64,000 nt of DNA from Hydractinia symbiolongicarpus (taxonomy: Eukaryota; Cnidaria; Hydrozoa; Anthoathecata; Hydractiniidae), in NCBI RefSeq assembly GCF_029227915.1, contig NC_079887.1:6758001-6822000 (forward strand), given 5' to 3'. The stretch's first letter is position 1, and each line of letters starts with the position of its first letter. Shown piece by piece: positions 18,561 through 31,084 of the stretch. The position numbers and the translations under genes are program-made. Below the pieces are notes generated by a model that made no database searches, was not told the DNA's origin, and was given only the letters and a program-made list of their open reading frames with translations.

Positions 18561-19721
18561 TTATGAGAATTCATCAATCTTTTCAATAAGATAAAAATAC
18601 AAATGTAGTGCCTCCTCTGGATTTTGTGGTTGAGCGATACCATCGCGATTCATAAAATACTCTGCAAACTCCTGAAACTCGTACGAGAAATCACAATGCT
18701 CATTTTCAGTGACCGATTGGAATTCATTAACTTCCTGGGGATGCACGTTTTGTAAACAATCCTCTGCGTCAAACAAATGAGGAAGGAAAAACATAGAATC
18801 GGGACGACCACTTGGTCCACCATTATTGCTTTTTGAGATTAAATGTGAGTTCCATTCCTCAACAATTGAATTTAAATCACTTCGAATCAATGGCATAAAA
18901 CAATATCGAATACAGTCCAATATAACTGGATCGGAAGTAAAAAGCGTGTCTGAGTCAGCTAAATCCTGGAAAAAATGCCGCCACCACCCAATACGATCCC
19001 GTTGTAACATGGCCCAAAATGACTCAATTCTCTGGTTCTGTGGCGATGTTGTTATACTGAAAGATTCCTCAGCGTCTGCGCCTGAGAGTGATCTCAAGTA
19101 AACGTGAACGGGCTCGATGAGTGCATGTTCAGTTCCATCATCTGCTTTAATTGTCAAAGGAAGTCCTTTCAAATTTAAAACGGCATCTAAATAGTATCCA
19201 GCGATAACTTCAGGCAGTTTATTAGTGGTCCCTACTTTAAGCCAAATTATTTTGCGTGAAAAGCCGTCAATACATCCATGAATGCTAAAACCATACGGCT
19301 TAAGCTTATCGTGGCCATCAATGTGCCAGACATAATTTGGGCCTCGAGCTCGGTATGCTCTTCGACGAAGGCGCCGTCTCTTTCTCCTATTTACTCCCTC
19401 TGGATCAAAATACCTTATTGCTAGCCTAACATCATCTCGTCTGCAGATTATGCCTTTTGACGTTAAACATCTATGAATGCGACGATAGCCCAGCTCAGCT
19501 CCACTACCATCCAGTTGCTCCTTCACAGCCTGCATCACATCTGTGTGTTGATTTCTAATACTTGCCAAGGGCCTTTTTCTCATACCATAAAGACGAAACC
19601 ATCTTTTTAATGTCGATAAACTAATTTTATAGTTATGATGTATACGAAGGAATTCTAGTATCTCCAGGTATGTCAGTCCTTGATTGAAATAAACCTTAAT
19701 AGCATCCTTCACGCTTTCCAT
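18561..19721 (-). CDS. IS3/integrase-like DDE transposase (complete element copy)
   Basis: A single exon of 386 residues. Residues about 10-45 form a helix-turn-helix-like region (LEILEFLRIHHNYKISLSTLKRW), followed by an Arg-rich patch (RRKRRRLRRRAYRARG). An integrase core follows: D135 in VWHIDGHDKL, the second acidic site at D194/D195 in IKADDGTEH, and E233 in SPQNQRIESFW, giving a plausible DDE triad. The protein is expected to cut and rejoin DNA at the inverted repeats. It is read towards the HECT gene, with about 440 bp between the stop codons. The start at 19721 lies just inside the right subterminal array, so the promoter must overlap the repeats or sit close to them. An identical protein is encoded at 22652-23812. 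Confidence 0.9.
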   Translation of the reverse strand: MESVKDAIKVYFNQGLTYLEILEFLRIHHNYKISLSTLKRWFRLYGMRKRPLASIRNQHTDVMQAVKEQLDGSGAELGYRRIHRCLTSKGIICRRDDVRLAIRYFDPEGVNRRKRRRLRRRAYRARGPNYVWHIDGHDKLKPYGFSIHGCIDGFSRKIIWLKVGTTNKLPEVIAGYYLDAVLNLKGLPLTIKADDGTEHALIEPVHVYLRSLSGADAEESFSITTSPQNQRIESFWAMLQRDRIGWWRHFFQDLADSDTLFTSDPVILDCIRYCFMPLIRSDLNSIVEEWNSHLISKSNNGGPSGRPDSMFFLPHLFDAEDCLQNVHPQEVNEFQSVTENEHCDFSYEFQEFAEYFMNRDGIAQPQNPEEALHLYFYLIEKIDEFS

Positions 19722-19794
19722 GACGGTGTAGTGAATAAGGAGATACTAGACAACTGATTAATAACGCCAAAAGTGAGTTAGAAAATTAAAAAAA

Positions 19795-20048
19795 ATGCAA
19801 AAGTGAAAAAAGAAAATTGCAGAAGTAAAAAAAAAAATTGCAGAAGGGAAAAAAATTTTTGCAGAAGTGAAAAAAAAAATTGCAGAAGTGAGAAAAAAAA
19901 TTACAGAAGTGAAAAAAAAAATTGCAGAAGTTAAAAAAAAAATTGCAGAAGTGAAGAAAAAATTACAGAAGTGAAAAAAAAAATTGCAGAAGTTAAAAAA
20001 AAAATTGCAGAAGTGAAAAAAAAGTTAACAGAAGTAAAAAAATACTTT
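19795..20048 (-). repeat. right subterminal repeat array
   Basis: About 12 units of ATTGCAGAAGTGAAAAAA-type sequence, the reverse complement of the left-array core ACTTCTGCAAT. It runs from near the transposase start to the right terminal inverted repeat. Confidence 0.85.
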
Positions 20049-20078
20049 ACAGAAGTGTGACCCCTCAGAGCCATCGTA
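20049..20078 (-). repeat. right 30-bp terminal inverted repeat
   Basis: It ends CCCCTCAGAGCCATCGTA and is the exact inverse of 15494-15523. It is followed by the target duplication TAAAAT at 20079-20084. Confidence 0.9.
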
Positions 20079-20084
20079 TAAAAT

Positions 20085-22602
<2,518 letters not shown>

Positions 22603-22651
22603 GAAAAAAGCAATAAGAAAACAACAAATGTTTATATTTTGTTCAAGCGTA

Positions 22652-23812
22652 TTATGAGAATTCATCAATCTTTTCAATAAGATAAAAATACAAATGTAGT
22701 GCCTCCTCTGGATTTTGTGGTTGAGCGATACCATCGCGATTCATAAAATACTCTGCAAACTCCTGAAACTCGTACGAGAAATCACAATGCTCATTTTCAG
22801 TGACCGATTGGAATTCATTAACTTCCTGGGGATGCACGTTTTGTAAACAATCCTCTGCGTCAAACAAATGAGGAAGGAAAAACATAGAATCGGGACGACC
22901 ACTTGGTCCACCATTATTGCTTTTTGAGATTAAATGTGAGTTCCATTCCTCAACAATTGAATTTAAATCACTTCGAATCAATGGCATAAAACAATATCGA
23001 ATACAGTCCAATATAACTGGATCGGAAGTAAAAAGCGTGTCTGAGTCAGCTAAATCCTGGAAAAAATGCCGCCACCACCCAATACGATCCCGTTGTAACA
23101 TGGCCCAAAATGACTCAATTCTCTGGTTCTGTGGCGATGTTGTTATACTGAAAGATTCCTCAGCGTCTGCGCCTGAGAGTGATCTCAAGTAAACGTGAAC
23201 GGGCTCGATGAGTGCATGTTCAGTTCCATCATCTGCTTTAATTGTCAAAGGAAGTCCTTTCAAATTTAAAACGGCATCTAAATAGTATCCAGCGATAACT
23301 TCAGGCAGTTTATTAGTGGTCCCTACTTTAAGCCAAATTATTTTGCGTGAAAAGCCGTCAATACATCCATGAATGCTAAAACCATACGGCTTAAGCTTAT
23401 CGTGGCCATCAATGTGCCAGACATAATTTGGGCCTCGAGCTCGGTATGCTCTTCGACGAAGGCGCCGTCTCTTTCTCCTATTTACTCCCTCTGGATCAAA
23501 ATACCTTATTGCTAGCCTAACATCATCTCGTCTGCAGATTATGCCTTTTGACGTTAAACATCTATGAATGCGACGATAGCCCAGCTCAGCTCCACTACCA
23601 TCCAGTTGCTCCTTCACAGCCTGCATCACATCTGTGTGTTGATTTCTAATACTTGCCAAGGGCCTTTTTCTCATACCATAAAGACGAAACCATCTTTTTA
23701 ATGTCGATAAACTAATTTTATAGTTATGATGTATACGAAGGAATTCTAGTATCTCCAGGTATGTCAGTCCTTGATTGAAATAAACCTTAATAGCATCCTT
23801 CACGCTTTCCAT
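22652..23812 (-). CDS. DDE transposase, second copy in a half element
   Basis: It encodes the same 386 residues as 18561-19721, including the acidic triad D135, D194/195 and E233. It keeps its start region, the right subterminal array (about 23885-24138), the right inverted repeat ending at 24168 and the TAAAAT hexamer at 24169-24174. It lacks the HECT gene, the left array and the left inverted repeat, because unit B begins just after the transposase stop. The gene could still supply transposase in trans, but this half element cannot move by itself. Its 3' flank is LINE-A sequence instead of transposon interior, so its transcript end must differ from that of copy A. Confidence 0.9.
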   Translation of the reverse strand: MESVKDAIKVYFNQGLTYLEILEFLRIHHNYKISLSTLKRWFRLYGMRKRPLASIRNQHTDVMQAVKEQLDGSGAELGYRRIHRCLTSKGIICRRDDVRLAIRYFDPEGVNRRKRRRLRRRAYRARGPNYVWHIDGHDKLKPYGFSIHGCIDGFSRKIIWLKVGTTNKLPEVIAGYYLDAVLNLKGLPLTIKADDGTEHALIEPVHVYLRSLSGADAEESFSITTSPQNQRIESFWAMLQRDRIGWWRHFFQDLADSDTLFTSDPVILDCIRYCFMPLIRSDLNSIVEEWNSHLISKSNNGGPSGRPDSMFFLPHLFDAEDCLQNVHPQEVNEFQSVTENEHCDFSYEFQEFAEYFMNRDGIAQPQNPEEALHLYFYLIEKIDEFS

Positions 23813-25628
23813 GACGGTGTAGTGAATAAGGAGATACTAGACAACTGATTAATAACGCCAAAAGTGAGTTAGAAAATTAAAAAAAATGCAAAAGTGAAAA
23901 AAGAAAATTGCAGAAGTAAAAAAAAAAATTGCAGAAGGGAAAAAATTTTTTGCAGAAGTGAAAAAAAAAATTGCAGAAGTGAGAAAAAAAATTACAGAAG
24001 TGAAAAAAAAATTGCAGAAGTTAAAAAAAAAATTGCAGAAGTGAAGAAAAAATTACAGAAGTGAAAAAAAAAATTGCAGAAGTTAAAAAAAAAATTGCAG
24101 AAGTGAAAAAAAAGTTAACAGAAGTAAAAAAATACTTTACAGAAGTGTGACCCCTCAGAGCCATCGTATAAAATAAACAAGAGAAATTTTCGTCATAACA
24201 CCCTCCTCCGTTATAAATAACTTCCAAAACAACATCCGCACATTCTGTATAATTTTCAAAACAACACAAGAAAAAGTCCTTCTGCATGTGACAATTGATC
24301 ACCATAACTATAATTAGATATCATGCTGACTCTCTGCTTGCTAAAGAACATGCTGGAAGTGATTTCACATAACGAAAAAAGCGAAAGCATTTAAAGAAAC
24401 AGAAAAGTTGAACTTTAAAATTTATTTTTTAATTTTTTTTAATTTAAAAAGAGCAATTAAATTAAAAAAAAATTAAATGTTTTTCTTTAATATAACTCGC
24501 GAGTAACATGATATACTTTTTTAAAGATTTACTCGCGAGTAGTTTAATTATTGCGTTGTATTCTCACTCTGAATTATTTTACTCGCATTTATTTGTACTT
24601 CTACTCTCGAAGATGTGTAGCTTTACTCGCAAGTGACCTTAAAAATAAATAATTTACAACTTATTTGTCGTCAGAAAAAAATTATTCCCTGACACCTTTA
24701 TTGAAATGAATATTTATTTTGGTGTGCGATTAGTGCACGTCTGAGGTATTTAGTGTTATTTTTTGGCACGCAAAGATCGGACGGGAACATTTAAACATGG
24801 CGTGTATGGGCGTGTGCGTGTGTGATCACACGCCATTTCGGATGAGGCCTGTATATATATACTAGGACAGCTATACTAGGACAGCTAATGATGTAAGATT
24901 TAAACTGTGGAAAACTTTTTCTATCCCCCCTGAGTGTTTGTCAGGTTTGACTATATGAGTGCTTTGAATAACACATTTGGGTAATTTTATTTTTATAATT
25001 GCATTTTATGCGCGTAAATCAAACCAGCTGAAATGTCATGTTGAAATCCTGTTTCAGTGACACCAATCACACTGAAATCATGATCGAGGTGAACAACGTG
25101 GGACTAGTTTATCACGATGTTTTAAATGATGGCCCTAGAGTACTGTCATACTTTCTAGTTTTTTAAAAAAATCATATTTTACAAAAAAAATGTGTGTACC
25201 TTAGTTGATTAATTTCCATTGAGACTTATTTTGTGAGGGCCGAAAAAATTCATTTTGTATACAAAGTTTACTTTTTGCTAATCCGAAGATTTTTTTGCAA
25301 AAAAAAAAACAAATTTTAATTTATTTTGCGAAGAATTATTTTAGTGAATGTAATATTTTTTTGCAATTTTAATTTATTTTAGGCTTATTTACTAGCATAA
25401 GGTAAAACCTTTAGTTGAACTTGCCAATATCCCAGAGACTAGCCATTCTTTACCAACTATAAAAAAAATAAATCAAAGAAATTCGAAAAAATAATCATGA
25501 AAATTATTCAACTTAAGGTAAAATGAAGAGTAAAATATGGTTGTGACTTTATAATTTTTTTTTTTTTGGGGAGGGGGGGGGGAAAAACTCACAAAATTTT
25601 TTGGATAAATCTTCACGAACCTACAAAC

Positions 25629-25760
<132 letters not shown>

Positions 25761-25964
25761 TTTAAAGTGGCTAGCCCAGAAAATCACAAAAACCTATAGT
25801 TAGTGGATTGTTTCCACTGGGGGCCACTAGAACAAAAAAGAAACAAAAAATGATAAACCATAGACTGCCTCAGCTCAATCAAACATAGTAACATTTATAA
25901 TCTGTGAAAATTGAAAAGAAAAAGAATAAAAAACAAAAATTAAAAAGTTAAAAAGTGATCTCCA

Positions 25965-27218
25965 TTAGAATTTGCCAAATACATTAGAGATGGAAGTCTT
26001 AAACGAAAGCAGACTTCCATCACAGGTCACTTGGTCTGGAAGATTATTCCACACTTTTGCAGCTCTAAATGGGAAGGCTTTTTTGCCAAATTCCGTGTTG
26101 ACCAAGGGAAGTGTGAACCTGTTTTTTGAAGCTCCTCTTGTTTGATGATTATGACAGTTTTTTGTCAAAAGGAATTTTGAGCGCATGTAATCAGGAGCAA
26201 TGTGATTCATGGCTTTGAAAACTAATATGGCATCGTTTTTGATGAGTAAATTATTCATTGAATATTTCCTCTCTTTCCCAAGAAAGGTACGGACACATTT
26301 TAATCGTTTTTCTAGTTTTCCCAATCTACCTTGGGTGGCACAAGCCCATGCCGAGGAGCAGTAGTTGAAATATGGCATGACAAGTGCATTAATTAAAAGG
26401 TTTTTTGTGTGAGGTGTTAAACAGGATGCAATGGTTCTAATTTTAGAATATTTAATTAGTATTTTTCTATTTATGTCATTAATGTGCTTTTCCCATTGCA
26501 TTTTTTGATCAAATGTTACCCCAAGATATTTAACTTTTTCGCTCCTCTTCAAAGGAATACCCATATAGCTGATAGTTTTGTTCTCAACTTTTTTTAAACG
26601 GCTGTGGTTGCCGAAAAAGATTGCTTCAGTTTTGTCCGTATTAATTGTCATTTTGTTATTATTCAGCCAGAGGTCGACTTGCGAAAGTTCTAACTCGACC
26701 TGGGAGACAAGGGTATCCAAGTTTTTATGAGACGAAATAATTATTGTATCATCTGCATATAGATGGTGGTAGTTTGAATTGATGACAGATTTTAAGTCAT
26801 CGATATACAAAAGAAAGAGCGGGGGCCCCAACACAGATCCCTGCGGCACCCCAAAAGCGTTTTCATGAAGCAGATCTGATCCTGTGTCGTTTACAAGAGT
26901 CAGCTGCATTCGACCTGTTAAGTAGGACTCGAACCAGTCAAAGGCAGCATCTCTGATGCCAAAACACCATAGTTTTTTTAACAAAATTTTATGATCAACA
27001 GTGTCAAAAGCTTTTTTAAGGTCAATGAGCACAGCACAAACAAAGTTATGTTGGTCGAGCTCAGTAAGAATAAAAACAGAGACATCGACTACTGCAGTTT
27101 CTGTGGAAAAGAGTTTTCGAAATCCGGACTGTCTGTCATTCAGAAAGTTGTGCTCAGAAATAAAATGAGACATTTGCTCATGCACTAACTTTTCAAAAAT
27201 TTTCATAGGAATTGGCAA
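25965..27218 (-). pseudogene. LINE-A reverse transcriptase segment
   Basis: An open stretch of 417 codons covers most of the RT: KAFDTVDHKILL (first catalytic Asp region), FGVPQGSVLGPPLFLLYIDD and the catalytic YADD in HHLYADDTIIISS, then the LGVTFD and GKLEKRLK blocks typical of the thumb and C-terminal region. The fragment starts inside the fingers; the preceding KTKRVSPIFKSGN and NYRPISILP lie in the same frame just upstream but cannot be joined to the earlier coding blocks without a frameshift. The catalytic motifs are intact although the element as a whole is broken. Confidence 0.9.
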
Positions 27219-27381
27219 AATGGAGATAGGCCGATAATTAGTAGGATCTGTTTTATTGCCACTTTTAAAAATAGGCGAGACCCTTTTAGTCTTCCAACAT
27301 TCAGGTATAACCAGTAAATAAAGATTTGTTGAAAAGACTTGATAAATAAATACTTAAAACTGACGAACCTGCTTTTAGCAG

Positions 27382-27975
27382 TCATGAACCAATTCCGTCC
27401 AAGCCTGTAGCTTTATTAAGTTTTAGTGAACTAATTATTTTTTCGACACTTTTGGTCTCAATACGAGCCCACCGAAAATCGTGTCCGCTAACAGGTGGAT
27501 TAACATTAGTAGTGTCAGAAGAAAATTTAGAGGCTAGTTTGGTACCAACACTGACAAAAAATGAATTGAATGTGTTGGAAATTTCTTTTGGGTGAGAAGT
27601 TTCTGTACCATCGTTTTGGACTACTCGTTTTATCGAGGTAGTATTGCCTGACTTATCAGGAACCAGTTTTTTTAGGGTTTTCCAAAGTTGTTTTGGCCGT
27701 TTTTGAAAGTCCTGCAAAACGTCATTATAGTACTCGTTTTTAAGTCAATTTTTGAGACCTTTTACCTGGTTCCTTTTTTGTTTGAAAGCTTCCCAGTCTA
27801 TGATGGATTTTGTTTTTGATGCTTTCCGTTTCAAGAAGTCTCTTTCTTTGATGGCTATTATTAATTCATCAGTGACCCATGCCTCAACACGGCCAGAAAA
27901 TCTATGTGTTTTGAAAGGGGCATGTTTGTCAGCCACTGTTTTAACATTTTTATTCAGTTTCTCACATGCTTCATC
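27382..27975 (-). pseudogene. LINE-A connector between endonuclease and RT, with stop and frameshift
   Basis: The minus strand reads DLDEACEKLNKNVKTVADK, a TDELIIAIKERDFLKRKA block, and KGLKN followed by an in-frame TGA. It resumes in the same frame with LKNEYYNDVLQDFQKRP and continues through NTFNSFFVSVG to LNKATGLDGIGS. These are the usual pre-RT motifs (in intact relatives the last leads into the fingers). The right edge at about 27975 is the 3' junction with LINE-B. Confidence 0.85.
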
Positions 27976-30900
27976 AAGGTCATCATCATCATCATCATCA
28001 TCATCATTCTCGGCTTAACGTCCGTTTTCCATGCTATCATGGGTTGGACAGGGTATATTAATGACCCTCTTCCAATCTGATCTAGACTGTGTTAGATCTA
28101 AACTCAACTTCCTCTCTATCAAGTCTGTCCTTATAACCTCCTGCCAAGTCTTTCTCGGTCTGCCTCTGGGCTTTGCCCCAGGAACTATCAAGTCTCTACA
28201 CTTTCTTACCCAATTATCCTCCTCCATTCTTTCCAAGTGCCCCAGCCAATTCAATCTTCTTATCTGGATAACATCTTTAATTCTACAGAGACTTAGCCTG
28301 CTTCTTAGCTCATCTGAACTCTGTCTGTCTCTCAGACTGGCATTACACATCCACCTAACCATTCTCATATCATTCCTTTCTAAACGGTCAAGATCTTCCT
28401 GCTTCACTGCCCATGTCTCACTACTGTACAACATAACACTTCTTACACAGGCCTCATACAACCTACCTTTTACCTTAATTGACAGGACTCTGCTAGTCAA
28501 TAAAGGAAGTAACTCTCTAAACTTTTTCCAAGCAGAACCTATCCTGCAAGTAACACTTCTTCCAACACCCCCTTCACTGCCCAACATATCACCTAAGTAA
28601 CAGAAGTTCTTAACTATCTCTAACGAGCCACTGTTGTACATCATTAAAGCTGGAAATACTTCATTCTCTATAATCTCACCTTTGCAACGCTTGCATACAA
28701 ACTGTATGCCAGCTCTTAACCTTCCACTAATAATACTGCACTTCTTATGTACCCAATGCTTGCAAGTCTGACAAAAAATTGAGTTACTACCAACCCCTTT
28801 CCTGCAAACTCCACAAGGCCACTTTCCAACTACAAGGTCACACTTCGCTGCAATGCTACTTATCATGACTTTAGACTTTGCTGTGTTTACCTTCAGCCCT
28901 TTCTCTTCTAGTCCTTTCTTCCACTTCTCAAACTTTTCAACTAATTCTTCCATCGACTCTGCTATGAGAACCAAATCATCTGCATACAATAACTCCCATG
29001 GACAACCTGTTCTGAACTCCATCGACAGCGCTTCTAAGACTAGAATAAACAACAAAGGACTAAGTACAGAACCCTGATGTACACCAACATTTACACTAAA
29101 TTCATCACTAAGTGAATCGTTAATCCTGACACGACTTCTAGCATTGCTGTACATAGACTGAACCATCATAACTAGCCACTCATCCACACCTAATTTTCTC
29201 ATAGCCCACCAAATAACTTTACGTGGCACTCTATCAAAAGCTTTCTCTAAATCTACAAAGGCAAAATAGAGATTCTTTCTCTTTCCTAAATACTTTTCCT
29301 GAAGCTGTCTGAGTAAAAATATTGCATCTGTAGTGCCACGCCCTGGAACAAAACCAAATTGCATCTTATCTATATCAATTCTTTCTCTAAGTAACTTATC
29401 AATCACTCTTTCAATAACTTTCATTACTTGATCAACCAACTTCAAACCTCTATAGTTACCCCTTTCTAATGCATCACCCTTGCCCTTGAAACAATTCACT
29501 ATTACACTCGACTGCCACTCACTCGGAATAGCACCATCCTTTATAATCTGGTTAGCAAGACTTGTAATAAGCTCAACTTCAATATATCCAGATGCTTTTA
29601 CCATCTCTGCAACAATACCTGATACTCCTGCAGCCTTGCCAATCTTCATTTTCCTAATAGCCTCCACTACCCATTCTGTCTTGATCTGCATGGCTGGCCC
29701 TTCTACGACATCATCATCAGACAAATTATCCTCGTCGCAATCAAACTCAGTGTTAAGCAACCTCTGATAATGATTCTTCCAAGCTACCCTTTTCTCCTCC
29801 TCTGTGCTAGCCAAAACACCTTCATCATTACGTATACACTTCTCACCTACAATATCTTGATTAGTCTTCTTCATTTGCTTTGCTATCTTGAATACCTCAT
29901 TGCACTGGTCTTCCCTTCTTAACACATCTGCAAATCTGTTTCTCTCTGCTTCTGATTTTGGCTTATACACTGCTGTACGAGCCCGACGCTTAGCTTCTAA
30001 GTAAATATTTTTACTACCACCTGACTTCCACTCTTTCCAAAGTTTCCTCTTTTCCTTTATACACTGGTCAACCTCAATATTCCACCACCAGGTCTGTCTA
30101 TGTCTAGCTGGTCCTTTCGTCCACCCACAGGTATCATCAGAAGCTTCTAGAAGACAATTCTTCAAAGTAGTCCAAGTACTTTCAACATTGTCACTATCAC
30201 ATTGACTATTGTAGGCTAACTGCTGAACTTTTGCACTAAATTGTCTTGCTACAATCTCTTCCTTCAGCTTCCAGACTTTTCGACGGGGCCTGTACTTTCC
30301 CTTGGCTTCTCTGACACTCTTCAAGATAATATCACAAACCAGCAACCTATGCTGGGAAACACACTCTTCCCCCGATATAACTTTCACGTCCTTCACCACT
30401 TTCTTGTCTGACTTTCTAACCAAAAAGTAATCTATCTGTGTCTTACAACCACCTGACTCATATGTTATCAGCCTACTCTGTCTCTTACTGAATGATGTGT
30501 TGCAAACCACCATGTCCGTTGCCATTCCAAACTCAAGCAATCTCTCCCCTTCCTTATTTCTGCTCCCAAATCCATAGCCTCCATGCACACCTCTATAACC
30601 TTCAGATGATTTTCCAACATGACCATTAAAGTCGCCGCCCACCACGACAAGTTCAGTGTCTCCAAACTTTGATGTGACTGCTATTAACTCATCATAAAAC
30701 TTATCTTTATCTTCCTCACTGAGTCCACACTGTGGAGCATAAACTGACAGAAAAGTGACAATCCTATTACCTATCAAAAACTTTATCACTATAATACGAC
30801 TATTAACACGCATAACATCTATTACTTTTTCTACCCACTTCTCTGCAACTAATATGCCAACTCCTCCATATCCATCACTATTACCAATCCAAAAAAGCTT

Positions 30901-31080
30901 ATACCTTGCCCTCCTACCTTCCACAAATCTCACTGAAGCTCCTCTCCACCTAACTTCCTGAACACAACACATATCAACAGATCTACGTTCTAACATTTCA
31001 ACTACTTCACCTGCTCTACCTCTCAGAGTACCAACATTTACACTAGCCATCCTCAACCTAGTGTTATCTACCTTGTGATA
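27976..31080 (-). mobile_element. LINE-B: intact non-LTR retrotransposon nested in LINE-A
   Basis: On the minus strand this is a short leader, one 1013-codon frame (31056-28015), then only GCCGAGA and a (GAT/ATG)n tail at about 27978-28008. The flanks are LINE-A sequence on both sides: ...FLKDLRNL upstream and DLDEACEKL... downstream. It is therefore younger than LINE-A. The near-absent 3' UTR with a microsatellite tail, and a single endonuclease-RT frame of about 1000 codons, recall RTE-type LINEs; the clade is not proven. Truncated relatives with the same 3' end lie at 9893-10464, 49850-50165 and 52378-52421. Confidence 0.9.
28015..31056 (-). CDS. LINE-B endonuclease-reverse transcriptase polyprotein
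   Basis: One uninterrupted frame of 1013 codons. The N-terminus is an apurinic-type endonuclease: ASVNVGTLRG, VQEVRWRG (catalytic Glu), VVVGGDFNGHVG, IDYFLVRK and SQHRLLVCD (catalytic His). The RT follows: NYRGLKLVDQVMKVIERV, FAFVDLEKAFDRVPR, HQGSVLSPLLFILVL and the catalytic LLYADDLVLIA. After the RT comes a compact Cys/His cluster, CGVCRKGVGSNSIFCQTC with KHWVHKKC, like a PHD/RING half-site. The C-terminal part ends GRPRKTWQEVI...SMENGR. The product should nick target DNA and prime reverse transcription there. With no stop or frameshift visible, this copy may be competent or very recently so. The first codon could be M1 or M3 (MRMAS); both are close to the element's 5' edge. Confidence 0.92.
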   Translation of the reverse strand: MRMASVNVGTLRGRAGEVVEMLERRSVDMCCVQEVRWRGASVRFVEGRRARYKLFWIGNSDGYGGVGILVAEKWVEKVIDVMRVNSRIIVIKFLIGNRIVTFLSVYAPQCGLSEEDKDKFYDELIAVTSKFGDTELVVVGGDFNGHVGKSSEGYRGVHGGYGFGSRNKEGERLLEFGMATDMVVCNTSFSKRQSRLITYESGGCKTQIDYFLVRKSDKKVVKDVKVISGEECVSQHRLLVCDIILKSVREAKGKYRPRRKVWKLKEEIVARQFSAKVQQLAYNSQCDSDNVESTWTTLKNCLLEASDDTCGWTKGPARHRQTWWWNIEVDQCIKEKRKLWKEWKSGGSKNIYLEAKRRARTAVYKPKSEAERNRFADVLRREDQCNEVFKIAKQMKKTNQDIVGEKCIRNDEGVLASTEEEKRVAWKNHYQRLLNTEFDCDEDNLSDDDVVEGPAMQIKTEWVVEAIRKMKIGKAAGVSGIVAEMVKASGYIEVELITSLANQIIKDGAIPSEWQSSVIVNCFKGKGDALERGNYRGLKLVDQVMKVIERVIDKLLRERIDIDKMQFGFVPGRGTTDAIFLLRQLQEKYLGKRKNLYFAFVDLEKAFDRVPRKVIWWAMRKLGVDEWLVMMVQSMYSNARSRVRINDSLSDEFSVNVGVHQGSVLSPLLFILVLEALSMEFRTGCPWELLYADDLVLIAESMEELVEKFEKWKKGLEEKGLKVNTAKSKVMISSIAAKCDLVVGKWPCGVCRKGVGSNSIFCQTCKHWVHKKCSIISGRLRAGIQFVCKRCKGEIIENEVFPALMMYNSGSLEIVKNFCYLGDMLGSEGGVGRSVTCRIGSAWKKFRELLPLLTSRVLSIKVKGRLYEACVRSVMLYSSETWAVKQEDLDRLERNDMRMVRWMCNASLRDRQSSDELRSRLSLCRIKDVIQIRRLNWLGHLERMEEDNWVRKCRDLIVPGAKPRGRPRKTWQEVIRTDLIERKLSLDLTQSRSDWKRVINIPCPTHDSMENGR

Positions 31081-31084
31081 ATTA

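Larger units (their letters stand above)
15494..20078. mobile_element. complete IS3EU-like DNA transposon with HECT gene and DDE transposase
   Basis: The left end starts TACGATGGCTCTGAGG and the right end is its reverse complement; the inverted repeats are identical over 30 bp. TAAAAT at 15488-15493 and 20079-20084 is a perfect 6-bp target duplication, which fixes the boundaries at 4585 bp. Inside the ends lie inverted arrays of short repeats (ACTTCTGCA core), then two convergent genes: a spliced HECT-like gene on plus (16088-18121) and a DDE transposase on minus (18561-19721). The transposase resembles the bacterial IS3/integrase fold adopted by eukaryotic elements called IS3EU; the class name is my inference from the protein and the 6-bp duplication. 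Both frames are open, so the element could still be active. Confidence 0.9.

Noticed and set aside
28031-30961. Plus-strand frames across LINE-B
   Set aside because: They are antisense shadows of the intact minus-strand endonuclease/RT frame and resemble no protein.
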